Shown: positions 18,882-26,877 of the stretch, in pieces
Layout of the letters: the number at the start of each line of letters is the position of its first letter
How positions within the stretch are numbered: the stretch's first letter is position 1
The notes under the pieces: generated by a model
Database searches by the model: none
The model's input: only the letters and a program-made list of their open reading frames with translations
Told to the model about the DNA's origin: nothing
Position numbers and translations under genes: made by a program
From: Vibrio sp. SCSIO 43135
GTDB taxonomy: Bacteria; Pseudomonadota; Gammaproteobacteria; Enterobacterales; Vibrionaceae
NCBI RefSeq assembly: GCF_023716665.1
Contig: NZ_CP071859.1
Location: 1,736,001 to 1,800,000, forward strand
Direction: 5' to 3'
DNA: 64,000 nt

Positions 18882-20264
18882 ATGGCCAGATACAAACAAC
18901 TTGCCGATAAGTTCGTCGAAGACATTCAACAAGGTGTATTGGCGGAAGGCAGTCAAATGCCCTCTTTACGCAAGCTCGCTCAACAACACTCCGTCAGCGT
19001 ATCTACCGCCGTTAGCTGCTATCAAGAGCTTGAATCACAAGGCTGGATAGCATCACGTCCTCAAGCTGGGTTTTATGTCGCTTCTTCAAGAACTCAGCTC
19101 GCTTCACCGCAGTGGAGCCAGTTCGAAAGTAAAGTCTCTAATCCCGCAAACACGGTATACACAGGAACAAGCTACACTGGCCCGCTTGGTGTCTCGAATT
19201 CCACCATCGACAGCCTCGCTTTAACTGAGCTTGAGAAAAGTACCCGTCGGGTGGTTAAACGGATGGGTGCTAGACTCAGCCACTACCCTAGCCACCAAGG
19301 AGAGCCAACATTAAGACAAGCGCTTTCAGAACACTTCACTCAGTTAGGCTTTGGATTTCAATCCGACGCTCTTGTAGTAACGCACGGCTGTATCTCAGCG
19401 GTTAAAGCGGCATTAGAAGCATGCACTCAACCCGGAGATGCAGTCGCGATTAGCTCTCCATGTTTTAACGGGTTGATAGAGTTACTGGCTCAAATGGGGC
19501 GCAAGATTGTCGAAATTCCTTCCGCTAAAGATGGGATCGACTTACAACAACTGGAAATGCACCTAGAGCATGGCACCATTCAAGCAGGTTTGTTTTGTAC
19601 TTCTCATATGAACCCGCAAGGGATAAGTATGACGGTTGAACAAAAGACCAAGCTTGCTTCTTTAGCCAACCAATACCAAACCCCAATCATTGAAGATGAC
19701 GTGTATATCGAACTCTCACACAGCAACCATTTCCCTCTCCCCGCGAAGTATTACGATAAGGGAGGTTACATTATCTGGTGTGGTTCCGTCTCAAAGACGT
19801 TATCAGCCGGGTATCGGTTAGGTTGGTGTTTACCGGGAAGGTATATGCAGGCTTATCGTGATAAGTTCGCATCAGGCTGCTTTGGGGTGTCTACACCCAT
19901 TCAATTAATTGTGGCCGACTTCATTGCGACAGGTCAGTACGCTAAGTATCTTCGCCGTAAGCGCTTCGATTTACTCAACTTTCGCCGAAGCTATATGGAT
20001 TTTTTGCAACAGCATCTGCCCGCTAAAGCTCGTATCAGTAGTCCACAAGGTGGGCTGGTACTCTGGATTCAAATTCCAGGATTAAAAACCGACGCGTTCG
20101 CCCATGACATCGAGCAAAAACAAATTGATATTCGATTGGGTCAACTTTTTACCTCTTTACCTCTATACCGAGACTGCTTGAGAATCAACACCGGCCACGA
20201 CCTCACAGACGAAATCAAATCCGAGTTACGAACCTTAACCCAATTAATCCATCAGCATTCTTAG
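18882..20264 (+). CDS. MocR/PdxR-type regulator: GntR HTH fused to an aminotransferase domain
   Basis: Transcription factor with an N-terminal winged helix (MARYKQLADKFVEDIQQG...MPSLRKLAQQHSVSVSTAVSCYQELESQGW, residues 1-65) joined by a linker to a fold-type I PLP domain. The PLP lysine is expected in CGSVSKTLSAGYRLGW (~residue 310), and IIEDDVYIEL carries the Asp that binds the pyridine nitrogen. 460 residues from ATG 18882; an upstream non-ATG start at 18819 is possible but adds sequence in front of the HTH. Divergent from the EamA gene. MocR proteins often regulate an adjacent transporter or PLP/amino-acid gene, so control of that exporter is the likeliest role. Confidence 0.92.
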   Translation: MARYKQLADKFVEDIQQGVLAEGSQMPSLRKLAQQHSVSVSTAVSCYQELESQGWIASRPQAGFYVASSRTQLASPQWSQFESKVSNPANTVYTGTSYTGPLGVSNSTIDSLALTELEKSTRRVVKRMGARLSHYPSHQGEPTLRQALSEHFTQLGFGFQSDALVVTHGCISAVKAALEACTQPGDAVAISSPCFNGLIELLAQMGRKIVEIPSAKDGIDLQQLEMHLEHGTIQAGLFCTSHMNPQGISMTVEQKTKLASLANQYQTPIIEDDVYIELSHSNHFPLPAKYYDKGGYIIWCGSVSKTLSAGYRLGWCLPGRYMQAYRDKFASGCFGVSTPIQLIVADFIATGQYAKYLRRKRFDLLNFRRSYMDFLQQHLPAKARISSPQGGLVLWIQIPGLKTDAFAHDIEQKQIDIRLGQLFTSLPLYRDCLRINTGHDLTDEIKSELRTLTQLIHQHS

Positions 20265-20277
20265 CGTAACAAACTAA

Positions 20278-20304
20278 AACGCGCTGACTTTAAGTCAGCG
20301 CGTT
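20278..20304. terminator. Bidirectional terminator
   Basis: Twelve-bp stem AACGCGCTGACT / AGTCAGCGCGTT with a 3-base loop between convergent genes; TTTT follows on the minus strand. Confidence 0.8.
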
Positions 20305-20312
20305 GATATCGA

Positions 20313-21908
20313 TTAGCTCAGACGTTTTCTGCGGCAGGTACCGAATAACCCGACCAAGCCCAACATAAAGAGTGAGACTGAACCACCGGAGCCAGAAGAA
20401 GAGCCGGTGCTGCGTTCACTTGACGTTTTGAAGTTCTTAACATAAACCGTATCGTCATTAGCGCTATCACTCGAGTCTTTTTGGTATACGAAAGTGACGG
20501 TATTGGTCTCCAAACCTAAATCCACGGTATAGCTCACATAGTCATTATCCTGACCAGACACCTGCTCGGTAGCAACACCATTCACATATACATACGCGAT
20601 ATCGAAGTTTTGCTCGCTAGACACTTGCATATCAAAGCTTAAGCTCCCTTCTCCTAAGCCCGCGATATGTAAAACAGAGGACTCACTGTGAGAGATACTG
20701 CCCGCTTGAACTGAGCTACCATTCACAACCCATGGGTTTTCGCTGACCAGCACTTCTTGCCCAACACCCACCAGCGAGGCGAGATCGCTACTAGCTGCAT
20801 TCAATCCTTGGTAATACAAGGTGGTTGAGAAAGATGACACTGAAGAATGATCCGTTGTGTAACTCACTTCCGTCGACTCATACGCTAAGCTTGCTGTGTA
20901 CTGCACGGTAATTTCACATGACTCATTCTGCGCGAGGGATGAAGTACAGGTGTTGTCCGTAATCGACGAGCCATTGGAGGCCGTTACATTTAACACATTA
21001 AACGTTTCAGAGCTGTAGTTACGAATCGGTAATGTAACCGTATGGGTACCGGTCGAAACGTAACCTAAGTAGTCGTTTTGAGTGTAACTCACACCTGATG
21101 TTTTATCAGCGATCCAGCCATTGTTGCTGAAGTAACCAACGTTTGCATACACACCGTACGCGTCGGCTTGCGCACAACCGTCTCCCCAACTGACTACCCC
21201 AATTTGTTTCGTTATGCCGTTGTCGTCATACACCAGCGGTCCACCGCTGTCACCTTGACAGGAGTCCTTACCGCCATAGGAGAAGCCCGCACAAATCGCA
21301 TCATCGGACACGTTACTGTAGTTACCACCTAGAGCCTGACAAACGCCACGGTCTACGTACTCTAAATCGACTTCATATAGCGTTTCAGGATAAATAGGCT
21401 GACTATAAGAGTCATCTTCTTGATTACCCCACCCCATTACCGTGACTAAGTCGCCAGCATTAATAGCGTTCAGCTCAGCTTGCGTCGCCAAAGTGACTGA
21501 AGTGGCATTCACAGCATCAGCCAGTTCCAAGATGGCAATATCGTTAACGGTTGTAGACGCATCATACTGCTCGTGTGCATAGATAGTTTGCAGAGCAACA
21601 CGTTGACCTTCAGATGCTTCATTAGTCAAATCATGAATCCCAATGGACACATCGAACTCGGCAGCGTTTTTTCCATCGATACAGTGTGCTGCAGTTAATA
21701 TATATCGATCGCCTATGAAGCTTCCACCACATATCTGGCCATTAAATGCATCTTGTCCTTTTTTGATCAGAGCGACCATGAATGGCCAGTCGTTTTTTCC
21801 GGCCTCCGCACCGTTAATAATGCGTGTGGATGGAGAATCAACATCTGATGCAAATACCGATGTTGGGAGAGCCATGCTAACCAATAGCGCTGTTATAGAT
21901 TTCTTCAT
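20313..21908 (-). CDS. Secreted trypsin-like serine protease with GlyGly-CTERM tail (VesC-like)
   Basis: Chymotrypsin-fold protease. From ATG 21908 (531 residues) a signal peptide covers 1-20 (ends SVFA), an activation site lies at Arg29/Ile30 (TR-IINGAEAG), and the triad is His75 (LTAAHC), Asp123 (NDIAI) and Ser221 (GDSGGP). Asp215 in the S1 pocket predicts cleavage after Arg/Lys. A beta-rich Ig-like region follows, then at the C-terminus a Ser/Gly stretch, a hydrophobic helix and CRRKR: the GlyGly-CTERM signal recognised by rhombosortase. Length and layout match V. cholerae VesC, a type II-secreted protease. The frame extends upstream to 21962, but that adds residues before a good signal peptide. 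Monocistronic. Confidence 0.9.
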   Translation of the reverse strand: MKKSITALLVSMALPTSVFASDVDSPSTRIINGAEAGKNDWPFMVALIKKGQDAFNGQICGGSFIGDRYILTAAHCIDGKNAAEFDVSIGIHDLTNEASEGQRVALQTIYAHEQYDASTTVNDIAILELADAVNATSVTLATQAELNAINAGDLVTVMGWGNQEDDSYSQPIYPETLYEVDLEYVDRGVCQALGGNYSNVSDDAICAGFSYGGKDSCQGDSGGPLVYDDNGITKQIGVVSWGDGCAQADAYGVYANVGYFSNNGWIADKTSGVSYTQNDYLGYVSTGTHTVTLPIRNYSSETFNVLNVTASNGSSITDNTCTSSLAQNESCEITVQYTASLAYESTEVSYTTDHSSVSSFSTTLYYQGLNAASSDLASLVGVGQEVLVSENPWVVNGSSVQAGSISHSESSVLHIAGLGEGSLSFDMQVSSEQNFDIAYVYVNGVATEQVSGQDNDYVSYTVDLGLETNTVTFVYQKDSSDSANDDTVYVKNFKTSSERSTGSSSGSGGSVSLFMLGLVGLFGTCRRKRLS

Positions 21909-22135
21909 GCTTAATACCTTTGTAATTATGTCTTTATAAGCAACAGAAACCATACACATCACAAAAAACTATGTAAGACAGAATGGCATTCATTTTTAAA
22001 ATATTTCGTATAGATCTCGTCTTTACCACTTGCGGTTCGATATATTCCTCTTAATTTCAATACCTTAGAGATTTCTGATGTAGAAGTAGCTAAATGAGTC
22101 ACCTCTAATTCACACTTTATTTAGTCAGACACAAT

Positions 22136-22171
22136 AAAAAAGCTTCAGCCTTTTCAGGCTGAAGCTTTTTT
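22136..22171. terminator. Terminator of the amino-acid permease gene
   Basis: AAAAAAGCTTCAGCC / GGCTGAAGCTTTTTT stem with 6-base loop, T-run in both directions; on the minus strand it follows the permease stop by 36 bp. Confidence 0.92.
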
Positions 22172-22207
22172 ATATTTCAGATAGGTTTATTGCGAGTTTT
22201 GTCAGCC

Positions 22208-23614
22208 TTAGAAGCTACCCGATACCATCAAGCCTAACGCCCAAATTGCCAGTAAAGTCAGTACGAAAACGCCTACTTTTTCTTTTACAGAAAAGATCAC
22301 TAGCCCTCTTTCTCGCTTGGCTTTGATGTAAAAATACAAGCCTGGAAAATACAGTAGTACCGACATCAACAAGTAGCTTAGACCCGATGCATACAGCAGC
22401 CATACTCCATACAAGCTTGCACACAACCCAACCAACAACAATCCACCACGATTTTTTTGCTGGAGTGCCAGTTTCAGTGTGTAGGCCCCAACCAACAAAT
22501 ATGGCACCAGAATCATTTCAGAGGCGATTACCAGCAATGTATCGTAAGTGCTGCCCGCATACATCACCAATACCAGTGAGACCTGAATACAAACATTGGT
22601 TAACGTGAGCGCTTTAACAGGACTGCCCGCTTGATTCAATTTGCCATAGCTTTCTGGGAATACTTTATCTTTTGAGCCCAAATAAGGCACCTCAGATGCC
22701 AACACCGTCCAACTGAGAAATGCACCACATACGGAGATAATCAACCCGAAGCCAATCACGTACTTGCCCCATGGACCAACAATCGAAGTCAGCACTTTGG
22801 CCATAGAAGGATTTTGAAGTTCAGCTAACTCTGTGGGCTTAATAACGCCCATTGAAAGTAACGTCACCAACACATAAATGGAGATAGCGGTCAATAAGCC
22901 AAGTATTGTCGCGCGCCCAATATCTTTTCGGTATCTCGCTCGGCTAGAAACAACGACTGCACCTTCGATACCAATAAACACCCACACCGTAATCAGCATG
23001 GTCGACTTTACTTGATCCCACAGCCCATGTTCAGAGCCAAAATGCACGCCAGAGAAATCAACGGTAAAGGTGTCCCACTGAAACGCAAACAGCGCGAAGA
23101 TAATGAACAAGATGAGGGGAACCATCTTGGCAAAGGTAGCAATTAGGTTAATGAACGCTGCGGTTTGAACCCCTCGAAGTACCAAGGCATGCACCATCCA
23201 AAGTAGCGCTGACGCACCTAGCATAGATACCCAAGTATTCCCTGCCCCAAACAGTGGCGCATCGGGGGAATCAAACAACATTCCCAATGTACTGAACACG
23301 ATCACCAAGTACGAAACATTGGCAACCATGGCGCTAAACCAGTAACCCCATGCAGAGCAGAAACCCGCCAGATCGCCAAACCCATGCTTAGCGTAACCAA
23401 ATACACCACTGTCTATTTCTGGTTTATTGGTCGCGAGATACTGAAACGAAAGCGCAAGAAAAATCATACCGATGCCGGTGATTAGCCAACCAATCATCAC
23501 TGCTGCAGGGCTGGCAACTGCCGCCATATTTTGAGGTAAACTAAATACACCCGCGCCGATCATCGAACCGATAACCAACGCCGTCAACGAGCCAAGCCCG
23601 AGTTTATTATTCAT
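22208..23614 (-). CDS. Amino-acid permease/antiporter, APC superfamily (ArcD/basic amino acid type)
   Basis: Twelve-helix inner-membrane transporter of 468 residues. The APC consensus GSMIGAGVFSLPQNMA lies in helix 1, and FIGIEGAVVVSSRARYRKDIGRATILG matches the helix 6 region of the basic amino acid/polyamine antiporter (APA) branch, whose members exchange arginine for ornithine or agmatine, or lysine for cadaverine. No arginine deiminase or decarboxylase gene is adjacent, so substrate remains a guess. Monocistronic, with its own terminator; the next gene upstream on this strand is the TrmY-like gene, separated by a terminator. Confidence 0.9.
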   Translation of the reverse strand: MNNKLGLGSLTALVIGSMIGAGVFSLPQNMAAVASPAAVMIGWLITGIGMIFLALSFQYLATNKPEIDSGVFGYAKHGFGDLAGFCSAWGYWFSAMVANVSYLVIVFSTLGMLFDSPDAPLFGAGNTWVSMLGASALLWMVHALVLRGVQTAAFINLIATFAKMVPLILFIIFALFAFQWDTFTVDFSGVHFGSEHGLWDQVKSTMLITVWVFIGIEGAVVVSSRARYRKDIGRATILGLLTAISIYVLVTLLSMGVIKPTELAELQNPSMAKVLTSIVGPWGKYVIGFGLIISVCGAFLSWTVLASEVPYLGSKDKVFPESYGKLNQAGSPVKALTLTNVCIQVSLVLVMYAGSTYDTLLVIASEMILVPYLLVGAYTLKLALQQKNRGGLLLVGLCASLYGVWLLYASGLSYLLMSVLLYFPGLYFYIKAKRERGLVIFSVKEKVGVFVLTLLAIWALGLMVSGSF

Positions 23615-23770
23615 GAGAGTTCCGAAGTCAATCAGCCTGAAGGCAGCAAAGGCGGCATTTTAAATGGAATTAGAGAAAGGTGCTGCTGGAAAATAGACAA
23701 GATTGAAGCACAGCTGCCACTGTTGGACAGTTCATTGTTGAAGATCAAATAGAAATGGAGTTTTTATTCA

Positions 23771-23799
23771 AAAAAATCGCCTAAAACAGGCGATTTTTT
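23771..23799. terminator. Terminator after the TrmY-like gene
   Basis: AAAAAATCGCCT / AGGCGATTTTTT stem with a 5-base loop, eight bases after the stop codon of the minus-strand gene. Confidence 0.92.
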
Positions 23800-23806
23800 C
23801 ATGATG

Positions 23807-24406
23807 TTAAATGTCTCTAATATCCAACTCATTTTGAATCAGAACAATACACTGAGAAGCAAACAACATTTTTGGTCCTAGGCTGATTTTTTCAGTGTTT
23901 AGGCGTTTAAGGCTATTAATGGTTTTCTTTGGCATCGGAATATGGTCAGTCAATAGGAAACACACGTCATTTGGCATTTCTATATCGCGCACTGACTCAC
24001 CTTTCTTATCAAGCAAATACAGTTGATACGTTTCAGAAAGTCGTTTAACCAGTTTTTCAAAGCTAGTCGTTTCAACCGTTACACCAGATTCGACTTGTTT
24101 ACTTTCTTCTTTGCCCATCCCTACCGATTTCTCTAGCGCCGTCGCAATCTTGCTGATGAGAGCCGCTTCATGGAAGCCACCTATATTACGTAGTTCATTC
24201 GACTCAAAACAAATGGTACGAGAGAAGTCTTTCGTACTTTCTAGAACTAAGTACACCACTACATCATCGCGATGCGATTGGGCAGTGAAGATAGCGTTCA
24301 TCAACACATGAGCAAGGATTTCTGTGTGTGCCTCCTGCCCAACAGACGCCAAAAACATATCTTTATCGGTAGAAGCAGCACGCGCTCTGACAACAAAAGC
24401 TCTCAT
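23807..24406 (-). CDS. Putative pseudouridine methyltransferase, TrmY family (SPOUT)
   Basis: 199-residue SPOUT-fold protein of the TrmY (DUF358) family. Archaeal TrmY methylates N1 of pseudouridine 54 in tRNA. Family signatures are LLTDHIPMPKKTINSLKR near residue 150 and ISLGPKMLFASQCIVLIQNELD at the C-terminus, the knotted SAM-binding region. The N-terminus MRAFVVRARAASTDKD also fits. Bacterial homologues occur in Vibrio and a few other groups and their RNA target is not established, because bacteria carry ribothymidine rather than m1-pseudouridine at position 54. Monocistronic, between two terminated units. Confidence 0.85.
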   Translation of the reverse strand: MRAFVVRARAASTDKDMFLASVGQEAHTEILAHVLMNAIFTAQSHRDDVVVYLVLESTKDFSRTICFESNELRNIGGFHEAALISKIATALEKSVGMGKEESKQVESGVTVETTSFEKLVKRLSETYQLYLLDKKGESVRDIEMPNDVCFLLTDHIPMPKKTINSLKRLNTEKISLGPKMLFASQCIVLIQNELDIRDI

Positions 24407-24566
24407 ATTAACTCTTAGAAATTCAATTAGAAACGGGGGTTCGCCAACACCCTAAACAGGGGCTACACCATACACGGAAATTGAAGTTTCATCATTAACA
24501 ATTGCAGCTATTCTATCCTCAGGTGGCTCTTAATCCTTTATCAGTAAATTGGGCTAGGCTATTGGC

Positions 24567-26255
24567 TCACTCTGTACGTAACTTAAACTGCTGCATACTC
24601 AGTTTTAAATCGTCGACCAACGACCCCATATCATCCACTAACGATTTAGATTGATGAGAGCTAGTTTGGACTTCCTCTCCGGTATCTCGTATCGAGCTAA
24701 GGTTTTGGTTTACCTCTTCGGCGGCTACCGACTGCTCTTCGCTGGCCGTTGCTATCTGGGCACTCATTTCACTAATACTGATCAGCATCTGAGATAGTGA
24801 CTGAAATGATGTACCGGTATTTTCAGCTAGCCTTAGACCTTCACTAGAGCTGGTGAAACTGGATTCAATCTCAGAGACTGACGAAGACGCGTTCTCTTTG
24901 AGCTGTTCAATTAAAGCTTCTATTTGCTGAGTGGCCTGCTGACTTCGATTCGCTAACTCTCTAACTTCATCTGCAACCACCGCAAACCCGCGCCCTTGTT
25001 CTCCCGCTCTGGCAGCTTCTATCGATGCGTTCAGTGCTAATAAATTTGTTTGGGCTGAAATTTCGCTAATAGTGTGTACGAAACCCGATATCGCCTCGGT
25101 ACTTTCACTTACGGAGCTGATGCTTCCTTTAGAAGACTCCATTTGATGAAGCAAGCTCTCTGAGGCCGACACATTACTGCTTACAACATCGCTGCCGGAC
25201 GCAACCTGAGCATCAGCTTGATCAGTTAATTCACTCGCGCTCGCAGCACTGCTCGCTACTTCTGTAATCGCCGACGCCATTTGATTCATAGCAGCCGCGA
25301 CCAGTTCTGTTCTTTGAAACTGTTGGTCTATAAGCACAGTGTTGTTTTCAGATTTGTCTGCAACTTGGGCCATAGCACTTTCGAGATGGGCAGTGTTCGC
25401 CAACACCACGCCAATAGAGTGATTGAGTTTGTCCGACATACTGCTCATGGCATTAATAAGATCGCCAATTTCATCTCGGCTACGGCTCTTAAAACTGTGG
25501 CTGAAATCGCCATTTGCCATATGGTTAGCCGCGGATTTGGCTAGGTTCAAACGTGTCGTGATATAGCGACTAACACCAAGCCCCATCACCAGCCCAGCAA
25601 CCACAGAGATGACTGCAATGATGATCATCATTCTTAATGCCGCTTTCTCTTCTGATTCTGTAAATAGGATGCTTTGTTGAGTAACATTCTCAAGCTCCAT
25701 GAGAAACGATTCTAAGTGGTGATTAAGTTGGTCTTGCTCACTTTCTAACGCTTTAAAGTCAGCTTCATTGTTCTCACCACGCATTAATGCACTTAGAACT
25801 TCAAATCCATGTACTTCGTAGTCTTTGTGCTCTTTGATTATCTCATCCAGTTTGGTCAACAGAATTAACTCATTCTGGCGAATTTCCTCTGTTAGAGCAT
25901 GCTCTAGCGCGAGCTCGAGTAATTTACGAGCTTCAATAAACTCTTCATCAACGTGTTTACTGAGTTGGTGAAATTGCTCATCAATTTTGCTTAGATCCAA
26001 GCGATCATTGGCATCACTTGAACTGCCGAGTCGCAATGCTTTTTCAATTAGGATTGCTCCTTCTAGCTGCTTGATAGTGACATCACTGGTCAATTGAACG
26101 AGTGGAATATTTTCGTCGGCTATTCCGGAAAGCTCCTCACCAATTACGTTCATTTTGTAAATACTAAACCCAGCCATAATCGTCAGTAAGAAGATAAGAA
26201 AGAAAACCACGCCTAAGATTTTGAACTTGATAGCTAAGTGTTTGAACCAATCCAT
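24567..26255 (-). CDS. Methyl-accepting chemotaxis protein with helical-bundle sensor
   Basis: Inner-membrane chemoreceptor, 562 residues. Membrane helices at about residues 10-30 and 208-228 enclose a ~175-residue, entirely helical periplasmic domain of the four-helix-bundle (4HB_MCP) kind. A HAMP domain follows ([26 protein letters not shown]), then a long cytoplasmic coiled coil with the highly conserved signalling tip [38 protein letters not shown]. No C-terminal NWETF-type CheR tether is present (ends QFKLRTE). Ligand unknown. Monocistronic. Confidence 0.95.
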   Translation of the reverse strand: MDWFKHLAIKFKILGVVFFLIFLLTIMAGFSIYKMNVIGEELSGIADENIPLVQLTSDVTIKQLEGAILIEKALRLGSSSDANDRLDLSKIDEQFHQLSKHVDEEFIEARKLLELALEHALTEEIRQNELILLTKLDEIIKEHKDYEVHGFEVLSALMRGENNEADFKALESEQDQLNHHLESFLMELENVTQQSILFTESEEKAALRMMIIIAVISVVAGLVMGLGVSRYITTRLNLAKSAANHMANGDFSHSFKSRSRDEIGDLINAMSSMSDKLNHSIGVVLANTAHLESAMAQVADKSENNTVLIDQQFQRTELVAAAMNQMASAITEVASSAASASELTDQADAQVASGSDVVSSNVSASESLLHQMESSKGSISSVSESTEAISGFVHTISEISAQTNLLALNASIEAARAGEQGRGFAVVADEVRELANRSQQATQQIEALIEQLKENASSSVSEIESSFTSSSEGLRLAENTGTSFQSLSQMLISISEMSAQIATASEEQSVAAEEVNQNLSSIRDTGEEVQTSSHQSKSLVDDMGSLVDDLKLSMQQFKLRTE

Positions 26256-26351
26256 TTGTTATTCACCCATAAGCATATGATTGCATTAATCATAGGTGAT
26301 ATTCACGGAGTTACTAAATTAAGAAAATATTAAAGATAAATAGAAACTAAA

Positions 26352-26372
26352 AGAGCCGCTGAATGCGGCTCT
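26352..26372 (-). terminator. Terminator of the 74-residue gene
   Basis: AGAGCCGC / GCGGCTCT stem with a 5-base loop, followed by TTTT on the minus strand, eight bases after the stop. Confidence 0.8.
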
Positions 26373-26379
26373 AGGGTGG

Positions 26380-26604
26380 TTAGTGTTGAACGCCCGTAGG
26401 ATTGGTTCCAAACTGCGACTGTTCGTAGACTTCTGCAAGTGTCTTCACTTTTTTACTCTTGATTGGTTTTTTAAGGGCTATATGAGTGCTTTCTACCTCT
26501 GATTTCAGCGCACTTTCATGTTCTTTAGCCGAATCAACAAACTCTGGATTGGCTAAAGCCTCTTGGCGTAAGCGGTTAACGCGTTCTAATGTTTCCCAAA
26601 ACAT
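26380..26604 (-). CDS. Small hypothetical protein
   Basis: 74 residues, not recognised. Soluble, charged and probably helical (FWETLERVNRLRQEALANPEFVDSAKEHESALKSE), with a Lys-rich middle (KKPIKSKKVKT). A very strong ribosome-binding site (GGAGGTGAAGT) precedes the ATG and a good terminator follows, so expression as a single-gene unit is credible. It lies between a chemoreceptor and the divergent beta-mannosidase gene. No function can be proposed. Confidence 0.7.
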   Translation of the reverse strand: MFWETLERVNRLRQEALANPEFVDSAKEHESALKSEVESTHIALKKPIKSKKVKTLAEVYEQSQFGTNPTGVQH

Positions 26605-26877
26605 ACTTCACCTCCAGTCATTACTGTTTATACATCCAGTATAAACATTCTAACCAAGAGATCAAATTTTTACTGTGTTTTTATACAGCATTAAGTTAAT
26701 GCCGTTTCTGAAAGGTCAAGTCAGAATAGAGTCAAACCTTGTAAAGTTTCCGACTCACTCGCAACTCTTTGCCACTAGCTGATGGCTAGCCTGAAACTAT
26801 TGCGAATCAGCACATTATTGAATAGCAAGTTATGGTGAAATCGCGTTTTCTCTTGTGACCTGCCGGAGCTCACCGAC

